Positions 15,671 to 24,397 of a DNA stretch of 64,000 nt are shown in pieces. Numbering within the stretch: the first letter of the stretch is position 1; each line of letters begins with the position of its first letter. Under the pieces are notes generated by a model. The model searched no databases, was not told where the DNA came from, and saw only the letters and a list, made by a program, of their open reading frames with translations. Source of the DNA: CAYRTV01 sp964505785 (GTDB lineage: Bacteria > Acidobacteriota > Aminicenantia > Aminicenantales > Aminicenantaceae). Where the stretch lies: assembly GCA_964505785.1 (NCBI GenBank), contig CAZDJZ010000014.1, forward strand, positions 1 through 64,000. Direction: 5' to 3'. The translations under genes and the position numbers were made by a program.

Positions 15671-15714
15671 TTTAACCTGAATTTTTTATGAACAATCCAG
15701 TTGAGGAGATTAAC

Positions 15715-17193
15715 ATGAATATTTTATTGGTTTACCCCCAAACGCCGCCCACATTTTGGAGTTTCGCCGACGCCATAAAATTCATTTCCAAAAAATCCTC
15801 TGAAATCCCTCTGGGATTGATTACCGTTGGAGCCATGCTCCCACAGGATTGGAATAAAAGATTAGTCGACACAAATGTCTCGCCGCTTATCGACCGGGAT
15901 ATCCTGTGGGCCGATTATGTTTTTCTCAGCGGTATGAGTATTCATTTGAACTCTTTTAAAAAAATTGTCAAACGCTGCAATCAACTGGGAGTCAAAGTTG
16001 TGGCCGGCGGTCCTTTGGCCACCACCCATTATCAGGAAATAATGGGCGTCGACCATTACGTTTTAAATGAAGCTGAGCTGACTTTATCTTCATTCATTGA
16101 TGATGTAAAAAAAGGCTGTCCTAAACCTGTTTACAAATCTAACGGGTTTCCAGGCCTGAATTCAACCCCTCCGCCAAAGTGGGACCTGCTCGAAATGAAA
16201 AAATATGCCGGAATGAGCATACAATATTCACGAGGCTGTCCATATAATTGTGAGTTCTGCAGTATCACCTTGCTTAACGGCCGAAAACCCCGTACAAAAT
16301 CAAGACAACAGTTCATCCATGAATTGGAATCCCTCTATCAAGCCGGATGGAGAGGCGGCGTCTTTATCGTGGATGACAATTTCATCGGAAACAAACGCAA
16401 ATTAAAGTCGGACATACTACCGGCGATGATCGGCTGGGCGCAGAAAAGACACTATCCTTTTGAATACATCACGGAAGCCACTATCAATCTGGCCGATGAC
16501 GATGAACTGCTGGATCTCATGGTCAGCGCCGGCTTTGACAGCGCCTTTATCGGAATTGAAACCCCAAACAGCGAAAGTCTGGCGGAATGCGGCAAATTTC
16601 ACAACCAAAAACGCAATATGATGGAGTCGATCAAAAAAATGCATCAAAAAGGATTGCAGGTGGCCGGAGGATTTATTGTAGGTTTTGACCATGATACGCC
16701 TTCCATTTTTAAAAGCCAGATGGAATTTATTCAGAAAAGCGGAATTGTCACCGCAATGGTCGGCATGCTTAACGCACCGACTGGTACGCGGTTATACAAA
16801 AGATTAGATTCTGAAAACCGGTTGTCCAATATTTTCACCGGAGACAATATGGACGGCTCCATCAATTTTATTCCCAAAATGGGCTATCAGAAACTGGTTA
16901 AAGGCTACAAAGAATTGGTGGAAACACTTTATTCTCAGAAAAAATATTATGAGCGGCTGAAAACATTCCTCAGTGAATACCGAAGGCCTCCCTTAAAGGT
17001 TCCCTCCGTCAAGTTTCAGGATATCAAGGCGTTATTTAAATCTGTATGGAAACTGGGATTTCTGGAAAGAGGAAAACGGTACTACTGGAAGCTTCTTTTT
17101 TACAGCCTGTTCAATTTTCCAAGAAAATTCCCACTGGCCGTGAAAATGGCGATTTATGGATTTCATTTCCGCAGGGTAGCCCGCCGCATCTAA
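15715..17193 (+). CDS. B12-binding radical SAM protein (DUF4070 type)
   Basis: A 492-residue iron-sulfur enzyme from the ATG at 15715, chosen because GAGGAG lies about seven bases upstream and the protein then begins MNILLVYPQTPP, the normal first strand of a cobalamin-binding fold. B12-like domain at about 1-140; radical SAM barrel from about 165 with the cluster motif C175-x3-C179-x2-C182 (GCPYNCEFC); a DUF4070-like C-terminal part from about 340 (MLNAPTGTRLY). Relatives include the hopanoid methylases, but substrate assignment is not possible here. No DxHxxG is seen in the B12 domain, as usual for this class. It is divergent from the two-component system and its promoter carries the putative regulator box. 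The stop TAA is also the end of a family A repeat. Confidence 0.88.
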   Translation: MNILLVYPQTPPTFWSFADAIKFISKKSSEIPLGLITVGAMLPQDWNKRLVDTNVSPLIDRDILWADYVFLSGMSIHLNSFKKIVKRCNQLGVKVVAGGPLATTHYQEIMGVDHYVLNEAELTLSSFIDDVKKGCPKPVYKSNGFPGLNSTPPPKWDLLEMKKYAGMSIQYSRGCPYNCEFCSITLLNGRKPRTKSRQQFIHELESLYQAGWRGGVFIVDDNFIGNKRKLKSDILPAMIGWAQKRHYPFEYITEATINLADDDELLDLMVSAGFDSAFIGIETPNSESLAECGKFHNQKRNMMESIKKMHQKGLQVAGGFIVGFDHDTPSIFKSQMEFIQKSGIVTAMVGMLNAPTGTRLYKRLDSENRLSNIFTGDNMDGSINFIPKMGYQKLVKGYKELVETLYSQKKYYERLKTFLSEYRRPPLKVPSVKFQDIKALFKSVWKLGFLERGKRYYWKLLFYSLFNFPRKFPLAVKMAIYGFHFRRVARRI

Positions 17194-17322
17194 TCTGACC
17201 CGTTCATAAAATAATTGCGATGTTTATTTCTATTTTTCTAACTAAATGTATGAATTATAATTATTAAAACAACCAAATAATCGCTCTTGCCTTCTAATTT
17301 CTTATTTAAATATCGCAATTAT
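17191..17322 (-). repeat. Family A element with long inverted arms
   Basis: TAATCTGACCCGTTCATAAA (17191-17210) is the complement-type end of family A and begins with the stop codon of the radical SAM gene. Arms ATAATTGCGATGTTT (17211-17225) and AAATATCGCAATTAT (17308-17322) are inverted copies about 80 bases apart. Confidence 0.6.
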
Positions 17323-17348
17323 TTCACCCTCCGGGCGGGCCGACTCTC

Positions 17349-17489
17349 GGCTCATTCAGTGAATCGTGAGTCGGAAATCGTGAATCGATTGCTTGAAATT
17401 TATTGTTTCTGTGTAAGCAATAATAGGATGTTGGAGAACCTGCAAAACGCAAAACGCTTGAAACCTTGAGGATAAATATCTATGAATCG
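17349..17489 (+). repeat. 141-bp direct repeat, copy 1
   Basis: Identical to 17732-17879 except that copy 2 has one extra 7-base unit in the CGCAAAACGC stretch. It contains internal near-repeats of TCGTGAGTCGG/TCGTGAATCGA and GCAAAACGCAAAACGC. No coding frame is conserved. Confidence 0.95.
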
Positions 17490-17513
17490 AGAATGCGATT
17501 CTTCACATCCAAC

Positions 17514-17673
17514 ATTGGTTTATTTTTGATATTTGATTTCTCTTTATTCCTCACTCTTCACTCTTTACTATCACAATTTACAACAGTGTCTCCAAAGACT
17601 CTGCTTCCTTATTATCAACCGTCCTTCGATATGGTTTTAGATTTGAGTTTTGAGATTTGCGATTTGAGATATT
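17514..17673 (+). repeat. Family C modules between the direct repeats
   Basis: Two AT-rich modules: TTGGTTTATTTTTGAT...CACTCTTCACTCTTTAC (17514-17568) and TATGGTTTTAGATTTGAG...GATTTGAGAT (17629-17672). Both recur at 46.5 kb in the opposite order. The whole stretch 17194-18012 has no gene. Confidence 0.6.
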
Positions 17674-17731
17674 CACTTCGCTCCTCAGGACAACATTTAA
17701 TTAAAGGTTTGTCGTCGTTTACAGCAATCTA

Positions 17732-17879
17732 GGCTCATTCAGTGAATCGTGAGTCGGAAATCGTGAATCGATTGCTTGAAATTTATTGTTTCTGTGTAAG
17801 CAATAATAGGATGTTGGAGAACCTGCAAAACGCAAAATGCAAAACGCTTGAAACCTTGAGGATAAATATCTATGAATCG
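17732..17879 (+). repeat. 148-bp direct repeat, copy 2
   Basis: Second copy of the repeat at 17349-17489; start-to-start distance 383 bases. The 7-base length difference is a unit gain or loss in the CGCAAAA run. Confidence 0.95.
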
Positions 17880-18012
17880 GGAATCGGGAAACTCAGCATA
17901 ATGAACTTGTAATTATGGGCGCACCGGAATAAGGTTTAGTGCGGCGGGCTTTTTTCGGAGTCCGGAAAACCATGCTGGAATAAAAAAGAAAACAGCGAAT
18001 ACCCGAGAACGG

Positions 18013-19053
18013 TTAAAAAATCTTTTTGTTCGGGAAAAAAACATCTTCGAATAAATCCAATGCATACAGGTCAGTCATGCCGGCGATAAAATCCACGACT
18101 CTTTTCTTTTGGCTGTCCTGTTTTGGAAAATTCTTCACATATTTCCCTGGATGCCCCATAACATAGTCAAACAGGTCGGTTAAAATCTTATCAATTTTCC
18201 CATGCTGTTCTTTGGCCGCCACTGAAAAATAGACTTCTTCGTACAAAAAATCTCTCAAATCCACAATCGCTCGGTTCATTTCCGGACTCAGAGAAATTTG
18301 TTCCAGTCTGTTCTCCATCGTTGCTTTAATCACATCTTTGACCATACAGTCAATACGAAGGGCATGATAACGGCCTAAATATTTTACCAGTCTTTCCGGA
18401 ATATCCTCATGCCGAATAATACCGGCTCTCACAGCATCATCCAGGTCGTGATTCACATAGGCAATGACATCCGAAATCCGGACAGCCTGTCCTTCTAAAG
18501 TGGCCGGCATTTCTGATGCAGGTGCATCCAGAATCTGACCGCGGCCCTTAGAATGTTTGACGATTCCATCCCGGACTTCCCAGGTTAGATTAAGGCCTTT
18601 TCCTTCGTATTCCAACTTCTCTACAACCCGCAAACTCTGAGCATAATGAGTAAATCCCGGCATAATTTTATTCAACGCCGCTTCTCCGGCGTGGCCGAAT
18701 GGAGTATGCCCCAGGTCATGCCCCAGGGCAATGCCTTCAGTCAAATCTTCATTCAGCTGCAGAGCCTTAGCGATCGTCCGGGCGATCTGAGAAACTTCCA
18801 AGGTATGGGTCAGGCGTGTCCGGTAATGGTCTCCGTACGGCGCCAGGAACACCTGGGTTTTATGCTTTAGGCGGCGAAAAGACTTGCTGTGAATGATCCG
18901 GTCCCTGTCTCGCTGAAAAGCTGTCCGTATGGAGTGGGGTCTTTCCTTGCGCTCACGTCCTCGGCTGAGCGAGCTCAGGCTTGCCTGGGGAGCAAGATTT
19001 CTAGCCTCCTCTTCCTCTTGCCGCTTACGAATATTTTCAAAGGATGAGGTCAC
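18013..19053 (-). CDS. dgt: Deoxyguanosinetriphosphate triphosphohydrolase-like protein
   Basis: A 346-residue HD-superfamily enzyme expected to split dNTPs into deoxynucleoside and triphosphate, controlling dNTP pools. Hallmarks: RDRIIHSKSFRRLKHKTQVF near residues 51-70, metal ligands H83 (RLTHTLEV), H112-D113 (GHDLGHTPFGH) and a downstream Asp in the SDVIAYVNHDLDD helix. Length fits the shorter, hexameric dGTPase-like class rather than E. coli Dgt (about 505). The start overlaps the preceding gene by four bases (ATGA), so it is third in an operon with yggS and the 3HCDH-C-like gene. Confidence 0.93.
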   Translation of the reverse strand: MTSSFENIRKRQEEEEARNLAPQASLSSLSRGRERKERPHSIRTAFQRDRDRIIHSKSFRRLKHKTQVFLAPYGDHYRTRLTHTLEVSQIARTIAKALQLNEDLTEGIALGHDLGHTPFGHAGEAALNKIMPGFTHYAQSLRVVEKLEYEGKGLNLTWEVRDGIVKHSKGRGQILDAPASEMPATLEGQAVRISDVIAYVNHDLDDAVRAGIIRHEDIPERLVKYLGRYHALRIDCMVKDVIKATMENRLEQISLSPEMNRAIVDLRDFLYEEVYFSVAAKEQHGKIDKILTDLFDYVMGHPGKYVKNFPKQDSQKKRVVDFIAGMTDLYALDLFEDVFFPNKKIF

Positions 19054-19763
19054 TCCCTTTTCTCCAAATCCCAGAATTTATTCTCCCGGACTTGATCGAT
19101 CAATATTTGCGGAATAGGAAAATTGATTTCCTTCCGGTGGGACAGCTCCATTTTCTCAGTCACCATATTCATTGCTTCCGGAATCCCGGTTTGATTCATC
19201 AACGAAAAAGGCCCTTCTTTCCATAGCAGTGCTTGACGAAAACTTGTTTCCGCTTCTTTCACCGTCAGCAGGCCGGCTTCAACGACTTCCGCCGCCACCA
19301 TAAAAGCCACAGCTTGAAAACGTTTGATTAGCAGGTTAATCGTGAGTGCGTCCGACGGGGTTTTCTGGGTCTCTTCAGGAGTCAGCCATTTAATTCCTTT
19401 TTTCCCAGTCTTTCCGGTTTGAGCCAATCTCTTTTTCAGAATCTCCGGAGGGGAAAAAAAATTGTCGTATTTTTGATAAAGACTATCTTCCTCTCTTTCT
19501 CTCCGGGCAAGATGAAAAAAGAATTTCACCGAGTCCAGCAGCCCGACTTCGTCCATCCAGGATAAAAAGCCCTGCTCCGATCCGAAAGCAGCTTTCCCGG
19601 CCTGCTCGACAGTAGGAATGTCATATCCCCCCTCCACCATTCTGGCTGCCTCCAGCATTAATGCCGCAAGCATCAAATTGGCGGCACCGCCTTTTCGTTC
19701 CTGATGGAGTTTTACCGGTTCAGAGATAAGTTTTTTCATATCCTCTATCCTTTTCTTATCCAT
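19050..19763 (-). CDS. Protein resembling 3-hydroxyacyl-CoA dehydrogenase C-terminal domains
   Basis: A helical protein of 237 residues from the ATG at 19763 (243 from 19781; neither start has a clear ribosome site, and both overlap yggS). Two segments look like the C-terminal dimerisation domains of FadB/FadN-type dehydrogenases: EAARMVEGGYDIPTVEQAGK followed by GFLSWMDEVGLLDSVKFF, and a second at RFQAVAFMVAAEVVEAGLLT. The NAD-binding domain and the catalytic His-Glu pair are absent, so it is unlikely to be a dehydrogenase on its own. It is joined by overlapping codons to yggS and dgt. The assignment rests on pattern only; function unknown. Confidence 0.6.
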   Translation of the reverse strand: MDKKRIEDMKKLISEPVKLHQERKGGAANLMLAALMLEAARMVEGGYDIPTVEQAGKAAFGSEQGFLSWMDEVGLLDSVKFFFHLARREREEDSLYQKYDNFFSPPEILKKRLAQTGKTGKKGIKWLTPEETQKTPSDALTINLLIKRFQAVAFMVAAEVVEAGLLTVKEAETSFRQALLWKEGPFSLMNQTGIPEAMNMVTEKMELSHRKEINFPIPQILIDQVRENKFWDLEKRE

Positions 19764-20427
19764 TACGGTCACGGGATCCAAAAATTTTTGTTCCGATACG
19801 AATCATGTTCGCTCCTTCTTCGATTGCCACCCGGTAAGAATTCGTCATTCCCATGGAGAGATAACGCATTTCCACATTAGGTAAATCCAGTTCTTTCATT
19901 CTTTCAAACAGCCGGCGGGTCTCAACAAAAAAAGGCCGTGCGTTTTCAGGGTCACCGAACATGGGCCCCATTGTCATCAATCCTTGCACGCTGATCTGTC
20001 TCATCTTTGAAATTTTTTCAACAAAATCTTCCACATCCCCGGGTAATACGCCGAATTTTTGTTCTTCCTTCCCGCTGTTCACTTCAACCAAAACCGGCAC
20101 CACCCGGCCGCGGGAAGCGGCTCTTTTTTCGATTTCTTTGGCCAGAGACATCCTGTCAAGTGTTTCGATCATATCGAAAATTTCCAGCGCTGACTTGACC
20201 TTGTTCCTTTGCAAATGTCCAATAAAATGCCATTTAACACGGGGTCCTATGGCCTTGTAAGCAGCTTCAGCTTCCTGAACATAATTTTCTCCTACGATTT
20301 GAATTCCCGCCTCTACAGCACGCAGAACTTCTTCGGGTTTAAGGGTTTTCGCGGCGGCAACCAGCTTAACGCCGGGAGGAATTTCTTCCAATAGTATTTG
20401 GATGTTTTCTTGAATGTAATCAGACAT
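19756..20427 (-). CDS. YggS-family pyridoxal phosphate homeostasis protein
   Basis: A 223-residue PLP-binding alanine-racemase-fold protein that keeps free PLP and 2-keto-acid pools in balance. The PLP lysine lies in VAAAKTLKPEEV (about residue 27), followed by GENYVQEA, WHFIGHLQRNKVK, VEVNSGKEEQKFGV, GLMTMGPM and SMGMTNSYRVAIEEGANMIR, all family blocks in order. First gene of the operon with the 3HCDH-C-like gene and dgt. The first ATG at 20427 gives the usual length. Confidence 0.95.
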   Translation of the reverse strand: MSDYIQENIQILLEEIPPGVKLVAAAKTLKPEEVLRAVEAGIQIVGENYVQEAEAAYKAIGPRVKWHFIGHLQRNKVKSALEIFDMIETLDRMSLAKEIEKRAASRGRVVPVLVEVNSGKEEQKFGVLPGDVEDFVEKISKMRQISVQGLMTMGPMFGDPENARPFFVETRRLFERMKELDLPNVEMRYLSMGMTNSYRVAIEEGANMIRIGTKIFGSRDRNG

Positions 20428-20581
20428 GGTTATACTTCCTTAATTGCTTCTTTATTTATTTTATTATGAGGGTCAAGTTATGTCCAATCAAACCTGAATC
20501 AGGAATCAGCCGGACTCGTTATTCTCATGGCATGCGGGTGGATCCCAAAGCTGCATTATCCAATTTTGCGGCTTCCCCCAT

Positions 20582-21445
20582 TTACGATTCGCGATTGAGC
20601 ATTTTATAGAACAAGGCAGCCAAATTGGTTTGCAGCTCCGGATTCTGATCCAGCAAAAAACGGACATAGACCTCCCCTCCAGAATAAAAACTCACCCGGC
20701 TAAAAGGCTTTTCCCGTCCGCCGGTATTCTCCGACAGTTTCACTCCCCTGCGGATTTCGTTTTCAATATAACGGGCGAAACCTTCTTTCCATTCCTGCCA
20801 GATCATGTATTCATAATCCTTGGTATCCAAAATACTTTTCAACTCGTTCCGGATTTCCCGCCTTGACTGGATATCCAAGTCGGCCTCCAGCCACTGCGTA
20901 TATAAATCAACAAATTCAGGTTTTTCAAAGGGAAAGGGATGTTCCAGTTCCCACATAAAATCCCCCTGTTCCATAGCTTCTGCCGCCACTTGAAGTTCTG
21001 CTTTTAGTTCCTGCTCATGATTCTCCGCTTGATAACAATGGACAAATTCATGAAAAAGACTGACGTATCCTTCTGTGGTCTCAAAAGCATCGGGAGTGAT
21101 AACGCCTGCTGATTTCCCCTGATAAAAATCCAGGGGAAAAGCAGCTCGCAGCTTGTCGGGAAGCTCCATCCCGCTGGCTTGACTGAGAACCGGCTCATAC
21201 ATCACAGGTGAAGATATGTTATCAAAGATATAAAAACAATTGCCTTCAACCAGCGCAACCGGATATAATCCTGCAAAAAGAGGATGAATGTCGCTAATTT
21301 CCTGTCTCATTTCCTCTATTTTTTCTAAATCTGCGGCATACTGTTCATACACGTCCGTAATCTTACGGCAGGGTAAATCCGCGGTTTGACCGAACATCCA
21401 CACAGCCGCGGCTAAGCTCAAAAAAATGATTATAGTTTTTTTCAT
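20582..21445 (-). CDS. Secreted protein with HExxH metalloprotease motif
   Basis: A 287-residue exported protein (signal peptide residues 1-19). The segment EGYVSLFHEFVHCYQAENHE (about residues 127-146) contains HEFVH, the zinc-binding and catalytic motif of gluzincin/metzincin-like peptidases, and an E further on (ELKAELQVAAEAME) could be the third ligand. The rest matches no family I recognise. It follows the ADP-forming acyl-CoA synthetase gene by 15 bases and ends the iorA-iorB-synthetase operon, which would fit a peptide-degrading role, but protease activity is inference. Confidence 0.7.
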   Translation of the reverse strand: MKKTIIIFLSLAAAVWMFGQTADLPCRKITDVYEQYAADLEKIEEMRQEISDIHPLFAGLYPVALVEGNCFYIFDNISSPVMYEPVLSQASGMELPDKLRAAFPLDFYQGKSAGVITPDAFETTEGYVSLFHEFVHCYQAENHEQELKAELQVAAEAMEQGDFMWELEHPFPFEKPEFVDLYTQWLEADLDIQSRREIRNELKSILDTKDYEYMIWQEWKEGFARYIENEIRRGVKLSENTGGREKPFSRVSFYSGGEVYVRFLLDQNPELQTNLAALFYKMLNRES

Positions 21446-21460
21446 CCTAACCTCCCCAAT

Positions 21461-23800
21461 TCACTTTTGCCTTCTCAAGCCCTGGCTTATATACATCTCC
21501 ATAAACGCTACAGCCCGGTCACATTTAAAAAAAACCGGGACGCCGTTCTTTTCCAGCATGTCCGCAAGCGGAAAATAAGGCCGCCCTGCATCCAGGTTAA
21601 CCACCCAGGGCTTATCTGTCATCTGAAACAGACGAATCAAACGCTGTCCGATACCTTCCTCCCGCCGAATATCTTCTTGGTGATATGAAGAAGCAGGCAG
21701 AGTATTGAGAGCAGGCGTCATAGGCAAAGGAGACACGATGGCACAATCCACGGATTCGTCCTTCAAAATAACCTCAGTACAGCGGCTGAAAACATTGTCA
21801 TCGGCAATGGGCGTGATATCCAGAGGATTCTTGATATCCTGAAGGCGGTTTATCCCCAGTGGTTCCAGAATGCATGAAAGCGCATCGGCTGTAGAATCTG
21901 AAAACTTCGCCAGCTCCAAACCGGCCTCTTTGTCCAGCCCATCCGCCATTATCACACACTCAAATCCGGCATTAGAGATCAAGGCCACTCTGCGGCCATA
22001 TACTTTCCTGTTCTGCAAAAAACTTACATTTTGCATTATACTTTGAAATTCATGGATATTTTCGGCGATGAATGCTCCCGCTTGACGAAAAACATCCACA
22101 TTGACTTGATAATCTCCAGCCACAGAAGCAGTATGCCCGGCTGTAGCAGAACGTCCTTCCCTTGTTCTCCCGGCTTTATATATAACAACCTTTTTTCCCT
22201 GTTCGGTTATTTCCCTAACGGCCTGCGCCGCCCGCAATCCGTCACCGGATTTAAAACCTTCCGCATAGACCGCAAAGACGCTGGAACCGGGATCATCTTT
22301 CAAATACTCCAGATAGTCGGATATGGTTAAATCAATTTGATTTCCGATAGAAACCGCATATCGGGGATACAGCGCCGGCATCTGCGCCAAACGCGATATC
22401 ATAAACGCGCCGCTTTGACTGATCAAAACCAGCCCCGATGAACGCGGTTTTTCATGAGGCTGCTGGAATATCTTGTGCCCGGGGATAAAGGTGGTGTCAT
22501 ACTGTCCGGGCTGGGAGATAATCCCCAAACAATTTCCCCCGTTAATGACTGGAGTCAAGCGTTTTTCATCCCGGGAACGCATAATCATATCCCGAATATT
22601 CTCTTCCAGGTCTTCCCCTCCCTTTTTCTCAGCCATACCGCCGGAAATCAAGATCACGGACCTAGCTTTTTCTTTTTCCAGTATTTCCTCAATGACATCC
22701 CGGCTTTGTTCTGCTCCAATTGACAGTACAAACAAATCCACAACTTCGGGAAGTGATGCAACATCCGGATAACAGCGGCAGCCGCTGATCGCTTCACATC
22801 CGGGCTTAACCACATGAAGGCGATGCTTGGGAAATCCTGATTGGATAATATTATTGAGAATATTATGCCCGGGATTCATATCCCTGGAAACACCAATAAC
22901 AGCGATGCTTTCCGGCTTCAGTAAATGATGAATCTGAGCAGCAGGTCTGAAAGCCTGCAAACGTTTATTTTGTGAAATGCGGCACAATCCATCCAGGGGA
23001 ATCAATTTTTCTCCGCAAATGACAAATGGATTGACTTCCGCTTCCTCTATGACAAATTTGCTTTCCCTTGTAAGAGCTGAAAAATGAACAGCCAATGCTA
23101 AAAACCGCTTATACGCATCAAGTAATTTTTCCCCGGAAATAAGGGGAGCCTCGCCCCGGAACCGGGCAGCCAGCCTATGATATACAGCCAAAGATTGCAG
23201 CCGGGAAGAAAGGATTTTCGTGTCAACGGCGTGCGCAGCGGAAACAGCCTGTGCCCGCCCCGGTTTGAGCTGCACCGCCATATATTCCACATCCAGACCT
23301 CCTCCGCCCATCATGACCACCGGTCCGAATTCCCGGGCATGACGGATACCCAGCAGCAACTCAGAGCCGAAACCGGTTTTTTCATAATCGACGGATTCAG
23401 TGATAAGGATTCCCTTTATGGAGGCTGAAATATCATTTTGGGAAATGGTGGTTTTTTTGACGGAAGTATTCGCAATCCAGGCAAGGTACCGGGCGGGAAC
23501 TGCTGTCAGCATAGATTCCACAGCCTGCTTGACTTCCATATACTCTTTGGCAGCAAACTTGACGCCGCCTACATCTGACTTATGGATAATCAAAGGAGAA
23601 ACAATTTTCAGAACCACCCGGTCTCCTGGAAAACCCTCCAGAATCTCCGGACGCATCTCTTTCCCTTTTTCCAGAAAAAACCAGACAGGAGTCGCAATCC
23701 CGGCCGCATTTAAAAAGCGGTATACTTGATGCTCCAACAGCCAAGGTGATTCTGCACCGGAAAAAACGGATTCCACCGTTTTAAAATCAATATTTTTCAT
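21461..23800 (-). CDS. ADP-forming acetyl/acyl-CoA synthetase, fused beta-alpha
   Basis: A 779-residue enzyme expected to convert acyl-CoA + ADP + Pi into acid + ATP + CoA. The ATP-grasp (beta) part is first, residues about 10-240, with GFPGDRVVLKIVSP, IIHKSDVGGV and MGGGGLDVEYM; the CoA-binding Rossmann part begins near 288 (SIAVIGVSRDMNPGHNI); the ligase part follows with LISQSGAF and the phospho-histidine loop TAGHTAS. The order beta-alpha differs from the more common alpha-beta fusion. It lies 14 bases after iorB, so the arylacetyl-CoA made by the oxidoreductase is the likely substrate, as in Pyrococcus ACD II; this is inferred from context. Confidence 0.9.
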   Translation of the reverse strand: MKNIDFKTVESVFSGAESPWLLEHQVYRFLNAAGIATPVWFFLEKGKEMRPEILEGFPGDRVVLKIVSPLIIHKSDVGGVKFAAKEYMEVKQAVESMLTAVPARYLAWIANTSVKKTTISQNDISASIKGILITESVDYEKTGFGSELLLGIRHAREFGPVVMMGGGGLDVEYMAVQLKPGRAQAVSAAHAVDTKILSSRLQSLAVYHRLAARFRGEAPLISGEKLLDAYKRFLALAVHFSALTRESKFVIEEAEVNPFVICGEKLIPLDGLCRISQNKRLQAFRPAAQIHHLLKPESIAVIGVSRDMNPGHNILNNIIQSGFPKHRLHVVKPGCEAISGCRCYPDVASLPEVVDLFVLSIGAEQSRDVIEEILEKEKARSVILISGGMAEKKGGEDLEENIRDMIMRSRDEKRLTPVINGGNCLGIISQPGQYDTTFIPGHKIFQQPHEKPRSSGLVLISQSGAFMISRLAQMPALYPRYAVSIGNQIDLTISDYLEYLKDDPGSSVFAVYAEGFKSGDGLRAAQAVREITEQGKKVVIYKAGRTREGRSATAGHTASVAGDYQVNVDVFRQAGAFIAENIHEFQSIMQNVSFLQNRKVYGRRVALISNAGFECVIMADGLDKEAGLELAKFSDSTADALSCILEPLGINRLQDIKNPLDITPIADDNVFSRCTEVILKDESVDCAIVSPLPMTPALNTLPASSYHQEDIRREEGIGQRLIRLFQMTDKPWVVNLDAGRPYFPLADMLEKNGVPVFFKCDRAVAFMEMYISQGLRRQK

Positions 23801-23814
23801 ATTTTATTTGCAGA

Positions 23815-24396
23815 TCACTTTTGTCCCGCAGCCGATTCCCGTCCAAGCCGGAACGCATTCAGGTTAACCTTCACCATCTGTTCGCCCTTATCCTTAAACA
23901 GCAAGCGAATGCTTTCCATCAGGGTCTCATCATCCAGAACCAAATCGGATGAGGCCGCGCCCAGCATAACCATATTCTGAGACTTGGGATGACCGGCATC
24001 CCGGCTGAGTCGGTCGGACTCGATTATAACAGCTTTGCCCGTAGCCTGAATGCGGGAAACCAATTCTTCCTCATCCGGATAATCCGGGATGTTTTTATAG
24101 GGGACACGGCTGGTGATAATGCGTCCCTCCGGGCTGAGAAAATCCAAATAACGCAATGACTCTAAAAGCTCTACACATAAAAGCAAGTCAGCCTTCCCTT
24201 TGGGAATAAGATCGCTGTATATCTTTTCATCCGAGAGACGGAGATGTGATTGCACCGCTCCGCCTCGTTGGGCCATGCCGTGAACTTCAGCCTGTTTGAG
24301 GTAAAGATTCCGCAGCAAAGCAGCCTGGTCAAGAACATAGGCGATGGAAAGAATTCCCTGTCCTCCAACTCCCGCTATAATAATGTCCTGTTTCAT
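23815..24396 (-). CDS. iorB: Indolepyruvate oxidoreductase subunit beta
   Basis: A 193-residue gamma-domain-type subunit (pyruvate ferredoxin oxidoreductase gamma family) that binds CoA and completes the IorAB enzyme. Visible blocks: GVGGQGILSIAYVLDQAAL, EVHGMAQRGGAVQSHLRLS, KADLLLCVELLESLRYL and NMVMLGAAS. The start ATG at 24396 lies one base past the iorA stop with AGGAGAG inside the end of iorA, so translation is coupled. Confidence 0.92.
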   Translation of the reverse strand: MKQDIIIAGVGGQGILSIAYVLDQAALLRNLYLKQAEVHGMAQRGGAVQSHLRLSDEKIYSDLIPKGKADLLLCVELLESLRYLDFLSPEGRIITSRVPYKNIPDYPDEEELVSRIQATGKAVIIESDRLSRDAGHPKSQNMVMLGAASSDLVLDDETLMESIRLLFKDKGEQMVKVNLNAFRLGRESAAGQK

Positions 24397-24397
24397 G

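Noticed and set aside
17349..17879. Possible CRISPR array from the repeated unit.
   Set aside because: Only two copies, 141/148 bases long, 383 bases apart and with no cas genes.
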